DNA from: an uncultured Bacteroidota bacterium
GTDB taxonomy: Bacteria; Bacteroidota; Bacteroidia; B-17B0; Aurantibacillaceae
DNA length: 64,000 nucleotides
Reading direction: 5' to 3'
NCBI GenBank assembly: GCA_903893815.1
Contig: CAITNS010000043.1
Coordinates: 1-64,000, forward strand
Position numbers and translations under genes: made by a program. The notes under the pieces are model-generated. The model was given only the letters and a program-made list of their open reading frames with translations. It was not told where the DNA came from and made no database searches. Positions 6,847 to 15,749 of the stretch are shown here, one piece after another. Position 1 is the stretch's first letter; each line of letters begins with the position of its first letter.

Positions 6847-8838
6847 TTATCTTGGATATTCTATCCTTACATGATATATATTCATCAATCGTTTTTTAAA
6901 TATTTTTTTAATCTGATTGATATCTCTGAATGTAATATCGGCATTCATAAATTGATTTTCGTTTATTTGATGGTTGATAATTCTATCTACTAACTCATCA
7001 ATGGCAATGGCATCATATTTTTTTAAACTACGCGACGAAGCCTCAACACCATCTGCCATCATTAATATGGCGGTTTCTTTACTAAAAGGAATTGGCCCAG
7101 GATATCTGAATAAATCTTCGTTAATTATTTCTCCTTCGTGTTCTTTTTTATAATTATATAAGAAATACCTTGTAGTTGTTGTGCCGTGATGTGTTCGAAT
7201 AAAATCGATAACGGTTTCTGGTAGTTTGTTTTCTTTAGCAATCTCTACACCTTTAATTACATGACCAATAATGATTTGCGCACTTTCCTCAGCAGATAAA
7301 TCTTCATGCGGACTAACTTCACCAACTTGGTTTTCAGTAAAAAAACGAGGGTTGCTCATTTTTCCAATATCATGATACATTGCACCAGTTCTTACTAATA
7401 AAGCGTTGCCTCCAATTTTATAACAAGCTTCTTCGGCTAAATTGGCAACCTGTAATGAGTGTTGAAAAGTACCTGGGATTTTTTGTGATAGCTGCCGTAG
7501 TAAAGGAGAATTTAAATCGCATAGTTCTAGCAGGGTAAAGTCAGATACAAAACCAAATAATTTTTCAAATATATAGATGAGAGGAAATGAAAATAAAACA
7601 CATACACTGCTTAATAAAAATGGAACATAACTTTGAATATTACTGATGGCTAACGGGGTACTATTTATTAGGTGATACGCCACAAATGCCAATACATAAA
7701 ACACAAAAGTTAGTAAGGCGGATACAAATAATTTAGAACGCTTGCCCATATCGGCTACACTAAATATGGTTCCTATACCAGCAATGAGTTGTATAAACAC
7801 AAATTCAAATTTATCGGGCGTAAAAAAAGCGCATATTAAAATGATATTTAAAAAATTAAATAGAGAAGTGCGGCTATCAAAGAAAACCCTAATCAATATG
7901 GGCACTAAACAAAAAGGAACGGCGTATATGTAGTTAACATTGTATTTTGCAACAATGCTCGTAATAATAATTATCAGTAAAATGATTAAAAATATGAATG
8001 TAACCTGTGTGTTTTGACTAAATATAGATTTTCGGAAAAACGCTAAAAATAGCATCATGATGCCTAATACTAAAATACAAGCCAAAAATTGACCTACAAT
8101 AATGGATAGTTGAGTGGTTTCAATTTCTTGTTCAGATAATGCTAAGTGATAGCTTTTTAAAATCTGTGTTTGTTCTTCTGTGACGATATCGTTTTTGCGT
8201 AACAAAACATCGCCTTTTTCAATTTTAGATTTATAAATGTAATTTACTTCAGGCTCTTCGATAGCCATTTCATTTGATAGTATTTCATCATAAACGATAT
8301 TGGGTTTTATCTCTCCTAAAAGTTGTGTTACAATTATAGCGTCTTTAATTTGTTGCGATAATATTTGATTTAATTTTTCCTTGTCAAATAACGTCTGTTT
8401 CCTTGTTAAAGCAACTTCGTTATTACTAACAATATACATTAGAGAATCTTGAAAATCCTTGCTTTCATTGGAATAGTAGACGCCAACTTCATATATACTA
8501 TCTAAGACTAATTTTACAGTTACCGCTTTATGATGTGGTAATTCCGTTAATTTCGAAATTAAAGAATTTATATTGCTCGATTTTTTTTTGAAGTATACAA
8601 TTTGTTTTGATAGTTCCTTTTTTTCAGTTGTTAACTCGGCATTAGTTTTCTTAACCAAAAAATCGATAGAAGATATTAGCTCATTATTTAACCATACATC
8701 TCCAACGTTAACCTGATTTATTTGCGAAGAATTATTTTTAGGAAGTAGGTATGTGCATACGGCAACGCAAAAGGCAAATACTATCCCTTTATACCAAAGC
8801 GCGTGTTTGTCTCTTATTTTAGTAAATAGTATGTTCAC
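6847..8838 (-). CDS. pgpH: 7TM-HD membrane phosphohydrolase (PgpH-like)
   Basis: 663 aa, start GTG at 8836-8838. Order of domains: one N-terminal membrane helix (about 16-34), an extracytoplasmic domain (about 40-240), a seven-helix membrane block (about 243-430) and a cytosolic HD domain. H460 (GTFQHSLQ) and the HDIGK motif at 489-493 are metal ligands of the HD superfamily. This is the layout of PgpH, which degrades cyclic di-AMP in Firmicutes, and Bacteroidota homologues are annotated as HDIG or 7TM-HD proteins. c-di-AMP as substrate is inferred from the family. A single-gene unit is likely. Confidence 0.88.
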   Translation of the reverse strand: MNILFTKIRDKHALWYKGIVFAFCVAVCTYLLPKNNSSQINQVNVGDVWLNNELISSIDFLVKKTNAELTTEKKELSKQIVYFKKKSSNINSLISKLTELPHHKAVTVKLVLDSIYEVGVYYSNESKDFQDSLMYIVSNNEVALTRKQTLFDKEKLNQILSQQIKDAIIVTQLLGEIKPNIVYDEILSNEMAIEEPEVNYIYKSKIEKGDVLLRKNDIVTEEQTQILKSYHLALSEQEIETTQLSIIVGQFLACILVLGIMMLFLAFFRKSIFSQNTQVTFIFLIILLIIIITSIVAKYNVNYIYAVPFCLVPILIRVFFDSRTSLFNFLNIILICAFFTPDKFEFVFIQLIAGIGTIFSVADMGKRSKLFVSALLTFVFYVLAFVAYHLINSTPLAISNIQSYVPFLLSSVCVLFSFPLIYIFEKLFGFVSDFTLLELCDLNSPLLRQLSQKIPGTFQHSLQVANLAEEACYKIGGNALLVRTGAMYHDIGKMSNPRFFTENQVGEVSPHEDLSAEESAQIIIGHVIKGVEIAKENKLPETVIDFIRTHHGTTTTRYFLYNYKKEHEGEIINEDLFRYPGPIPFSKETAILMMADGVEASSRSLKKYDAIAIDELVDRIINHQINENQFMNADITFRDINQIKKIFKKRLMNIYHVRIEYPR

Positions 8839-8920
8839 TTAACAAAAGAAAGTATAATTTTTAGATAAAATTTAAAAAGTAGCAGGGATTATGAACAACC
8901 ATTTATTAATTTACGACAAA

Positions 8921-11716
8921 TTATCTCACTAAGGTCACATGTCCCACGTGCGATTCAAAATCCTGAGTAACAATGTTTTGAAATTCACACTTCCAAACAT
9001 ATACATCGTCGGTACAAGGTTTGCCTTTATAAGTACCATTCCAACCAGCTTCGGTGTCATTGGTTTTATAAATTAATTCGCCCCATCTATCAAAAATCAT
9101 AAAGGTGTAATCTTTTACTCCTATAACGATAGGCTTAAAAATATCATTTAAATAGTCTTTATTTCCTGGAGTAAAAGCGTTTGGTATCCAAAACCTAAAT
9201 TCTGGTAAAACACGAACTAATAGAGTAGCCGTATTAGGGCAAGCATATGAATTGGTAATGGTTTGAGTTACATAATAATCTCCCCAAGTGCCATAAGTAT
9301 GAATTGGATTTACATCAGATGACCCTGATCCATCAGCAAAGTCATAATACCAACTTACAATATCGGTAGTAAGCGACGTATTAAAAAAGAAAATATCAGG
9401 ATCAAATATAGTTGTAAGTATTGGTGTAGCCGTAAAGCTAGCTATTGGCGATGGATTTACAGTAATGCTTGATAAAGAAACAATTTGACTACTATCTATA
9501 CATTGGCTGGTTGTTTTTATACTTAGAGTATAATCATACGTACCTGGTGGACTAAACACATGAGTTGGACTTGCCTCCGTTGAACTTGTTCCATCACTAA
9601 AACTCCATAAATAACTGAGATTGGAAGCAGAAGTGCTAGTATTTATAAATTTAACAGTCATAGGATCGCAGCCTAAAGCAATAATAGGTTGTATAGAAGC
9701 CACTGGATTTTCATATAATTCAATTGTTTTGGTTGTTGTATCCGAACAATTATTTTCGGTAACCACAAGTGTTATAGGATATAAACCTGAAGCACTGTAT
9801 GTTACATTGGATATTGTTTGACTAGTAGACATTTGTGTAGATGCAGGACCACTAAATGACCATGCAAGCGTTCCTCCGGGCCCAAGCAGCTGCGATGTAT
9901 TTGTAAATGAAAAATTATTGTTATTAAAACACAAGCCCGATGCAGATACATAGTTAAAATCTGCAATTGGATTTGTAATGACTGTAATGCTATTAGCAGC
10001 AAGTATTTGGCTGGTTGCCACGCAATTTTGATTTGTACTTATTGAGAGAGAGAAACCATAAACGCCTGGTGGTGTAAAAACATGTGTTGGGTTTTGTGCT
10101 GTTGATATTGTACCATCGCTGAACTGCCATAAAATAGACAAGGGAGTTCCTGAAGTACTTGTATTATTGAAATTTATGGTAAGAGGATCGCACCCCACAT
10201 TTGGATAGGCTCCAATAGAGGCCACGGGGCTTTCCCAAACAGTAACGGTTTTTGTTGCTGTTGCAGTACATCCATTTTCACTTACTGTAAAAATAACTGG
10301 GTAATCTCCCGGAGCGTTAAATGACACATTATTAACTGTTGCCGTATTAGCGGTTTGTGGCGTAGCATTTGCTCCAAAGTTCCAATTAATAATTCCAGTT
10401 CCTTGAAATGTGCCGCCGCCATTAAAGTTAAAGCTATTGCCATTTAAACATTGTGCAGATGGGGCTAAATAATCAGGAGTTAGTAAAGGGTTAACATTAA
10501 AAACTTCATATGCAGTATCGCCACAGGCACTGTTTGGATTAACGATTAAAGTTACTGTGTATGTTCCAGGCGATGGAAATGTATAAGTAGGATTGTAAAC
10601 GTTAGATGTATCTGCTAAAGTGTTAGGGTCTCCAAAATCCCAATGATAGGCACTTCCATTATAACTATTATTCGAATAACTTATTGTAAAGCCATTACAA
10701 TACCCAGTACCTTGACCGTTATTAGTAGTTGTTTGAGAAATAATATCTGCTACAACCACAAATGGACATGGAATAACATTAAATTGAAAATCCCTGTGAT
10801 GAACACCAATCAATTGTCCGTTTCTATATTCACTTACACAAACCCCAACAACCCACTGCCCTTGAATATTGGGAACGCCATCTAAAAATCCAGTGCTTGG
10901 ATTTATATTAATAGCTGGGCTTGATGCCATTGGGTAAGAAGAGCTGTAAGGAGCAATAAACGGAACACTTATGTATGGTTGAGGCGTGTTAACATTTGGA
11001 CAAGATGAAGGTGGATTAGCGCATTGTGAAGTAGGTTGTGCAGGTGGATTTGTATTAATAATTGGACAACATGCATCTAAACCATTAAATGGATCACATA
11101 AACTATAAACTAACGAATCTCCATCGGGGTCTGAGGCAACGTGATCAAAAGCAATAGGGATTCCATCGCAAATATAAATAGGGGGCCGCTTTGTAAAACG
11201 CGGACTGCTATTAACCGACACTACTTCTGGACCAGGAATATGCTCCCAATAAGAAGCTCCAACAAGTCCTGGGTTTACCAAATTTAATATTGTATTATTT
11301 CTACAACATCTTTGGTAAACAACATAGTATCCGCCAATAGAAGGAGGTAAATTCACAATTTTTTCATAGAGCGCTTCTTCCACACATGCATTCCCCGCTG
11401 TAGTTGGGGCACAAGGACTGTTATTTGTTGGTGGTACAGTTGAAAAAGAAATTGCATTAAACGTACTTGAAATAATTGGGTTATCAAACACATCATAAAC
11501 CGTAAAGTAAGCAGGAATTATGTTTCCATTATTGGCTGGAAATCCATCAAAAGGTGGAATACCATTTAGGCAATCCCTGTAAACCTTCATCGAAATTTTA
11601 TAATTATTTCCTCCTAAATAATCATAGTAAATTTCACCACCAACAATATGAGTTGCTTCTGCCAGTTTAAATAGCAGCACAAATAAGATAATTAGATATG
11701 TCTTTAGTTTAAAAAT
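8921..11716 (-). CDS. Large PKD-repeat surface protein with T9SS type B sorting domain
   Basis: About 931 aa if translation begins at the AUU codon 11714-11716; the first canonical start in frame is GTG at 11678-11680. The longer form has a full signal peptide (FKLKTYLIILFVLLFKLAEA, then THIVGG), while the GTG form starts inside its hydrophobic core. After a Cys-rich N-terminal domain (HIVGGEIYYDYLGGN...VYRDCLNG), several PKD domains follow, with a two-domain unit repeated. The C-terminus (FWIPNAFTPGNKDYLNDIF ... IFDRWGELIYKT) is a gliding-associated type B T9SS sorting domain. It is expected to be exported and attached to the cell surface. The upstream gene ends at 11722, six nucleotides before the AUU, so the two are translationally coupled. 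Confidence 0.85.
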   Translation of the reverse strand: MFKLKTYLIILFVLLFKLAEATHIVGGEIYYDYLGGNNYKISMKVYRDCLNGIPPFDGFPANNGNIIPAYFTVYDVFDNPIISSTFNAISFSTVPPTNNSPCAPTTAGNACVEEALYEKIVNLPPSIGGYYVVYQRCCRNNTILNLVNPGLVGASYWEHIPGPEVVSVNSSPRFTKRPPIYICDGIPIAFDHVASDPDGDSLVYSLCDPFNGLDACCPIINTNPPAQPTSQCANPPSSCPNVNTPQPYISVPFIAPYSSSYPMASSPAININPSTGFLDGVPNIQGQWVVGVCVSEYRNGQLIGVHHRDFQFNVIPCPFVVVADIISQTTTNNGQGTGYCNGFTISYSNNSYNGSAYHWDFGDPNTLADTSNVYNPTYTFPSPGTYTVTLIVNPNSACGDTAYEVFNVNPLLTPDYLAPSAQCLNGNSFNFNGGGTFQGTGIINWNFGANATPQTANTATVNNVSFNAPGDYPVIFTVSENGCTATATKTVTVWESPVASIGAYPNVGCDPLTINFNNTSTSGTPLSILWQFSDGTISTAQNPTHVFTPPGVYGFSLSISTNQNCVATSQILAANSITVITNPIADFNYVSASGLCFNNNNFSFTNTSQLLGPGGTLAWSFSGPASTQMSTSQTISNVTYSASGLYPITLVVTENNCSDTTTKTIELYENPVASIQPIIALGCDPMTVKFINTSTSASNLSYLWSFSDGTSSTEASPTHVFSPPGTYDYTLSIKTTSQCIDSSQIVSLSSITVNPSPIASFTATPILTTIFDPDIFFFNTSLTTDIVSWYYDFADGSGSSDVNPIHTYGTWGDYYVTQTITNSYACPNTATLLVRVLPEFRFWIPNAFTPGNKDYLNDIFKPIVIGVKDYTFMIFDRWGELIYKTNDTEAGWNGTYKGKPCTDDVYVWKCEFQNIVTQDFESHVGHVTLVR

Positions 11717-11721
11717 CTTTT

Positions 11722-14259
11722 TTAATTGCTAAACACTTGAAAAAACCCATTAAACTTCCTGCCGTCAGGCACATTAAGAATATAAAAATAACTGCCATCA
11801 CTTACCTTTGGCGACCAATCATTTTTATAATCGTCACTACTGTAAATTTTGTTTCCCCATCTATTATAAGAATTTAATGATGAACCTGGAAAATTTTCTA
11901 AACCATTAATTCTGAAAAAGTCATTGATGCCATCACCGTTAGGGGTTACTACGTTAGGCATGATAATATCACAATCAATGCTATTAATGTTGATAGCTAA
12001 GGTATCAGAATATAAGCACTGATCAGTCACAACAATAGTATAAGAACCACTACTTGGTGTATTACTTTGTGTAAAATAATAAGCATAACCAGTAGTATCA
12101 AATGGAATAATACCGCCCGCAGGAATTAACCAACTTACGGTGTAGGGTTGATTACCACCATCTATTCTTACAGTGATTGCTTTTATTGAGTCTAAACAAA
12201 ATAATACAGGTGATGTATTAATGATTTGTGGAGAGCTTGTTATAACACTTGGCGAAAATACAGAACTACTTGTACAAGATGGAATACTTGTTCCGGTAAC
12301 AGTATAGGAAGAAGTACCAATTGGAGATACAACAATGGAATTAGTTGTTGATCCTGTGCTCCAAGTATAACTAGTAGCCCCAGTTGCTGTAACGGTTGTT
12401 GTTTGGCCAGCACAATAAGGCGTGCCGGTAACTGTTAGCGTTGGTGGTGGAGTAACACTTACCGTATAAACAGCGGTATTTGAGCACGATGCTGCAACAG
12501 AACTTACCGTATAATTTGTAGTAACTGTAGGAGAAACAATAGTAGATATATTTGTTGTACCATTATTCCAAACATAAGTGGTTGGGCTACCAGAGGCAGT
12601 TAGAGTTGTACTTTGACCTAAACAAATCGAATTGTTTCCTGTAATTGAAAGGGAGAACCCAATGACAGTTACAGTTGCAACAGCTGAGTTTGTACAAGCA
12701 CCATTTGCTCCTACAACAGTATAAGTTGTATTTGATGAAGGGTTCACAAACAAACTGTCATTTGCGGCGCCATTACTCCAAGTGTATGTTGAAGCACCAG
12801 AGGCTACTACAGTTGCTGTTGTTCCTGCACAAATAACGGTATTGGTACTTACTACTGTTGGCGTAGAAACTGGGTTAATGGTGATTTGTTGAGTGACAGG
12901 TTTGTTACATATATCATTCACCGTTATGGTATAAATTTGAGTAGAGTTTATCGGACCAATATTAAAGGTAGGTGTATTTACAGCAGGGGCTGTCCAAGTA
13001 TAAGTATAAGGTGCATAACCATTTGTAGCACCTGCATTCAATACAATTGAGTTTCCAGTACAAACTGAAGTATTGTTTTGTCCTATACCAATTGGTGTGT
13101 AATCTTTTATGTACAGATTAAACTTAATGGCATTAGAAGATAAACATGATAATGTGTTGGTTGCGAAACTCGACATGGCAAACTTAATGGTATCCGTCCC
13201 CTCAATTAAGTTATCTTGAAGTGCATTGATATTACAAATTTTAATTGTGTCTTGGCCTGCAGCAAAAATCAATTTTGTTGGCCAAGTAAAACTTGCATTT
13301 CCAGATTGAATATAATCAGGACCTAACAATGCATTTCCAGTAACTTGTAAATTAAAAGAATCGACATTAGCTAAATTTCCATTTCTAATAAAATAAGCAC
13401 AGTAGGTATTACAATCTTCTACCAAAATAGAATCTGGTATATTAGAATTTGAATTAGTGGTGAAAACATTTAGTGGAGGTAAACTACTAAAAGAACCGCC
13501 TTCTAAAAATACACCTGAATCCCAAACGCCATCACCACCATCGGCAATCGCAATTTTTATATGGTAAGTTTGTCCGCAAACTATTTTCTCTAATGCATAT
13601 AAAACAGTTGTTAAACCATCAAACTCGCAGTTAATAGGATTTCCAGTATTGCTTCTGTAATAGGTGGCATTTAATCCAGCATTTACATTATCAATTGATA
13701 CAGCAGTGCTAGTACCTGGCAATAGAGCCACATTTTTATTAACGTAATTTCCTCCAGCGGGATTAGGGCCGCTTAAAAAGAATGCAAAGGCATCATTTAC
13801 ACCCGCATTTACATATTCAGGATATTCTTCAGAACCAAAACAGTATCTAAATTTTACCGAATCTCCTGTTGGAATAAAATCAAATTCTAATACAGCCGCA
13901 TCAAATGTGTTTACACCAGACACTACATCTAGTAAAGCATCACCTGGTCCAGTCCAGTTGGTTCCTGTACTTCCAGAGTTGTTTGGGCCCTGAGGCCCAT
14001 TGGCATTAGCCGTTGATGCGTGACCAGTACTTAAAAATATTCCAGACGGAATCCCTAAATTAGTGCTTGGGGTAGCAAAAAATTGAGCAATTTGAAGCGG
14101 ATCGCCTGAAAAAGTAATGTTACTAGCCGTAACGCCACTTCCCAATAAAACGTTCTGCACAAGTTGTTGTGGAGTTAGTGTCTGCGTTGTTGTTAATTGA
14201 GCTTTTATTGACCCAATAAAAAACATGCTTAATAAAATGTAGATGTAAAGTGTTCTCAT
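11722..14259 (-). CDS. Choice-of-anchor L surface protein with T9SS type B sorting domain
   Basis: 845 aa. Signal peptide MRTLYIYILLSMFFIGSIKAQ. Residues about 25-260 form a choice-of-anchor L domain, recognised by FSTGHASTANANGPQG-like text, the FGSEEYPEYVN block and NDAFAFFLSGPNPAGG. A Calx-beta-like region (about 270-390) follows, then a sensor of four Ig-like repeats with C-x-G-Q/T...Y-TWS...NTTYTV. The C-terminus (VTPNGDGINDFFRINGLENF...YNRWGNKIY) is a type B T9SS sorting domain. Likely a secreted adhesin or matrix protein; the ligand is unknown. It is the first gene of a two-gene unit with the PKD protein and has a well-formed promoter that ends just before the ATG. Confidence 0.92.
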   Translation of the reverse strand: MRTLYIYILLSMFFIGSIKAQLTTTQTLTPQQLVQNVLLGSGVTASNITFSGDPLQIAQFFATPSTNLGIPSGIFLSTGHASTANANGPQGPNNSGSTGTNWTGPGDALLDVVSGVNTFDAAVLEFDFIPTGDSVKFRYCFGSEEYPEYVNAGVNDAFAFFLSGPNPAGGNYVNKNVALLPGTSTAVSIDNVNAGLNATYYRSNTGNPINCEFDGLTTVLYALEKIVCGQTYHIKIAIADGGDGVWDSGVFLEGGSFSSLPPLNVFTTNSNSNIPDSILVEDCNTYCAYFIRNGNLANVDSFNLQVTGNALLGPDYIQSGNASFTWPTKLIFAAGQDTIKICNINALQDNLIEGTDTIKFAMSSFATNTLSCLSSNAIKFNLYIKDYTPIGIGQNNTSVCTGNSIVLNAGATNGYAPYTYTWTAPAVNTPTFNIGPINSTQIYTITVNDICNKPVTQQITINPVSTPTVVSTNTVICAGTTATVVASGASTYTWSNGAANDSLFVNPSSNTTYTVVGANGACTNSAVATVTVIGFSLSITGNNSICLGQSTTLTASGSPTTYVWNNGTTNISTIVSPTVTTNYTVSSVAASCSNTAVYTVSVTPPPTLTVTGTPYCAGQTTTVTATGATSYTWSTGSTTNSIVVSPIGTSSYTVTGTSIPSCTSSSVFSPSVITSSPQIINTSPVLFCLDSIKAITVRIDGGNQPYTVSWLIPAGGIIPFDTTGYAYYFTQSNTPSSGSYTIVVTDQCLYSDTLAININSIDCDIIMPNVVTPNGDGINDFFRINGLENFPGSSLNSYNRWGNKIYSSDDYKNDWSPKVSDGSYFYILNVPDGRKFNGFFQVFSN

Positions 14260-14264
14260 AATCT

Positions 14265-14295
14265 CAAAAATAAGCTATAAACAACTAATTAACAA
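14265..14295 (-). promoter_or_regulatory. Promoter of the choice-of-anchor L gene
   Basis: On the minus strand TTG (14295-14293), a 20-nt spacer and TATTTTTG (14272-14265) match the Bacteroidota promoter (TTG at -33, TAnnTTTG at -7). Only five bases separate the -7 box from the ATG at 14259, so the mRNA is expected to have almost no leader. Confidence 0.6.
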
Positions 14296-14361
14296 TTTTT
14301 TCAATCATTCAAAAGCACCTTTTAAATAAAAAAAGTACATTAGTACCAAAAATCTACAATA

Positions 14362-15747
14362 ATGGAACTAAATCAGATACAATCCTACGTCAATGCTAAC
14401 AAAGAAAGATTCCTAAACGAACTTTTAGATTTATTAAAAATCCCATCAATTAGTGCGAAGCCTGAACATAAACCCGACATGTTTACTACTGCCGAAGCTG
14501 TTAAGCAGCGTTTAATAGAAGCTGGAGCAGACAAAGTGGAAATATGTCAAACAAAAGGTTACCCTGTAGTGTATGGTGAAAAAATAATTGATTCTTCAAA
14601 ACCAACTGTAGTGGTTTACGGACATTATGATGTGCAACCTGCAGATCCATTGGATTTGTGGGATTCGCCACCATTTGAGCCTGTCATTAAAAAAACGGAA
14701 GTACATCCAGAAGGCGCTATTTTTGCTCGTGGAAGTTGTGATGATAAAGGCCAAATGTATATGCATGTAAAAGCATTTGAAACAATGATGAAAACGAACA
14801 CATTGCCTTGTAATGTTAAGTTTATGATTGAAGGCGAAGAAGAGGTTGGTTCTTCAAATTTAGGTCCTTGGATTATTGAGAATAAAGAAAAACTAAAAGG
14901 AGATATCATTTTAATTTCTGACACCTCTATAATTGCAAATGATATTCCTAGTATTGATAGTGGATTGAGAGGGCTTTCTTACATGGAAGTGGAAGTGGTT
15001 GGTCCAAACAGAGATTTGCATAGCGGTGTTTATGGCGGCGGAGTTGCAAACCCAATCAATATTTTATGCAAAATGATTGCTACTTGTCATGATGAAAATA
15101 ATCATATTACTGTTCCTGGTTTTTATGATAAGGTGCAAGAATTAAGTGACGCTGAAAGAGCTGAAATGGAAAAAGCTCCATTTGATTTAAATGACTTTAG
15201 AAAAGATTTGAATATTGATGAAGAGCGCGGAGAAAAAGGCTATTCAACAAACGAAAGAACTGGTATACGTCCAACTTTAGATGTGAATGGTATTTGGGGA
15301 GGTTATACTGGAGATGGTGCAAAAACAGTATTGCCGTCAAAAGCATTTGCAAAAATATCGATGCGTTTAGTGCCTAATCAATCTTCAAAAGAAATTAGTG
15401 ATTTGTTTATCAAACATTTTGAAAGCATTGCACCAAAATCAGTAAAAGTTAAAGTTACTGCCCATCATGGTGGAGAGCCTGTTGTTGTACCAACCAACTC
15501 AAAAGGATTTTTAGCAGCAAGCAAAGCGATGCAAGAAACCTATGGTAAAAAACCAGTGCCAACCCGCAGTGGAGGAAGTATTCCTATCGTTGCTTTATTT
15601 AAAAAAGAGTTAGGAATGGACAGTATTTTATTTGGTTTTGGATTAGACAGCGATGGTTTACATTCGCCAAACGAACATTATGGTTTATTTAATTATTACA
15701 GAGGGATTGAAACTATTCCTTTGTTTTATAAATATTTTACAGCTTAG
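14362..15747 (+). CDS. M20 family dipeptidase
   Basis: 461 aa, no signal peptide. Zinc-ligand motifs of the M20 family are visible: H88-x-D90 in VVYGHYDVQPADP, D127 in RGSCDDKGQMYMH, the catalytic and ligand Glu residues in EGEEEVGSSN (about 157-166), and a late His in GLHSPNEHYG. A dimerisation domain lies between (DLHSGVYGG onwards). Members hydrolyse dipeptides or related amides in the cytosol with two zinc ions. It is followed after two nucleotides by the flavoprotein gene, so the two are probably cotranscribed. The substrate range is not readable. Confidence 0.92.
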   Translation: MELNQIQSYVNANKERFLNELLDLLKIPSISAKPEHKPDMFTTAEAVKQRLIEAGADKVEICQTKGYPVVYGEKIIDSSKPTVVVYGHYDVQPADPLDLWDSPPFEPVIKKTEVHPEGAIFARGSCDDKGQMYMHVKAFETMMKTNTLPCNVKFMIEGEEEVGSSNLGPWIIENKEKLKGDIILISDTSIIANDIPSIDSGLRGLSYMEVEVVGPNRDLHSGVYGGGVANPINILCKMIATCHDENNHITVPGFYDKVQELSDAERAEMEKAPFDLNDFRKDLNIDEERGEKGYSTNERTGIRPTLDVNGIWGGYTGDGAKTVLPSKAFAKISMRLVPNQSSKEISDLFIKHFESIAPKSVKVKVTAHHGGEPVVVPTNSKGFLAASKAMQETYGKKPVPTRSGGSIPIVALFKKELGMDSILFGFGLDSDGLHSPNEHYGLFNYYRGIETIPLFYKYFTA

Positions 15748-15749
15748 TT

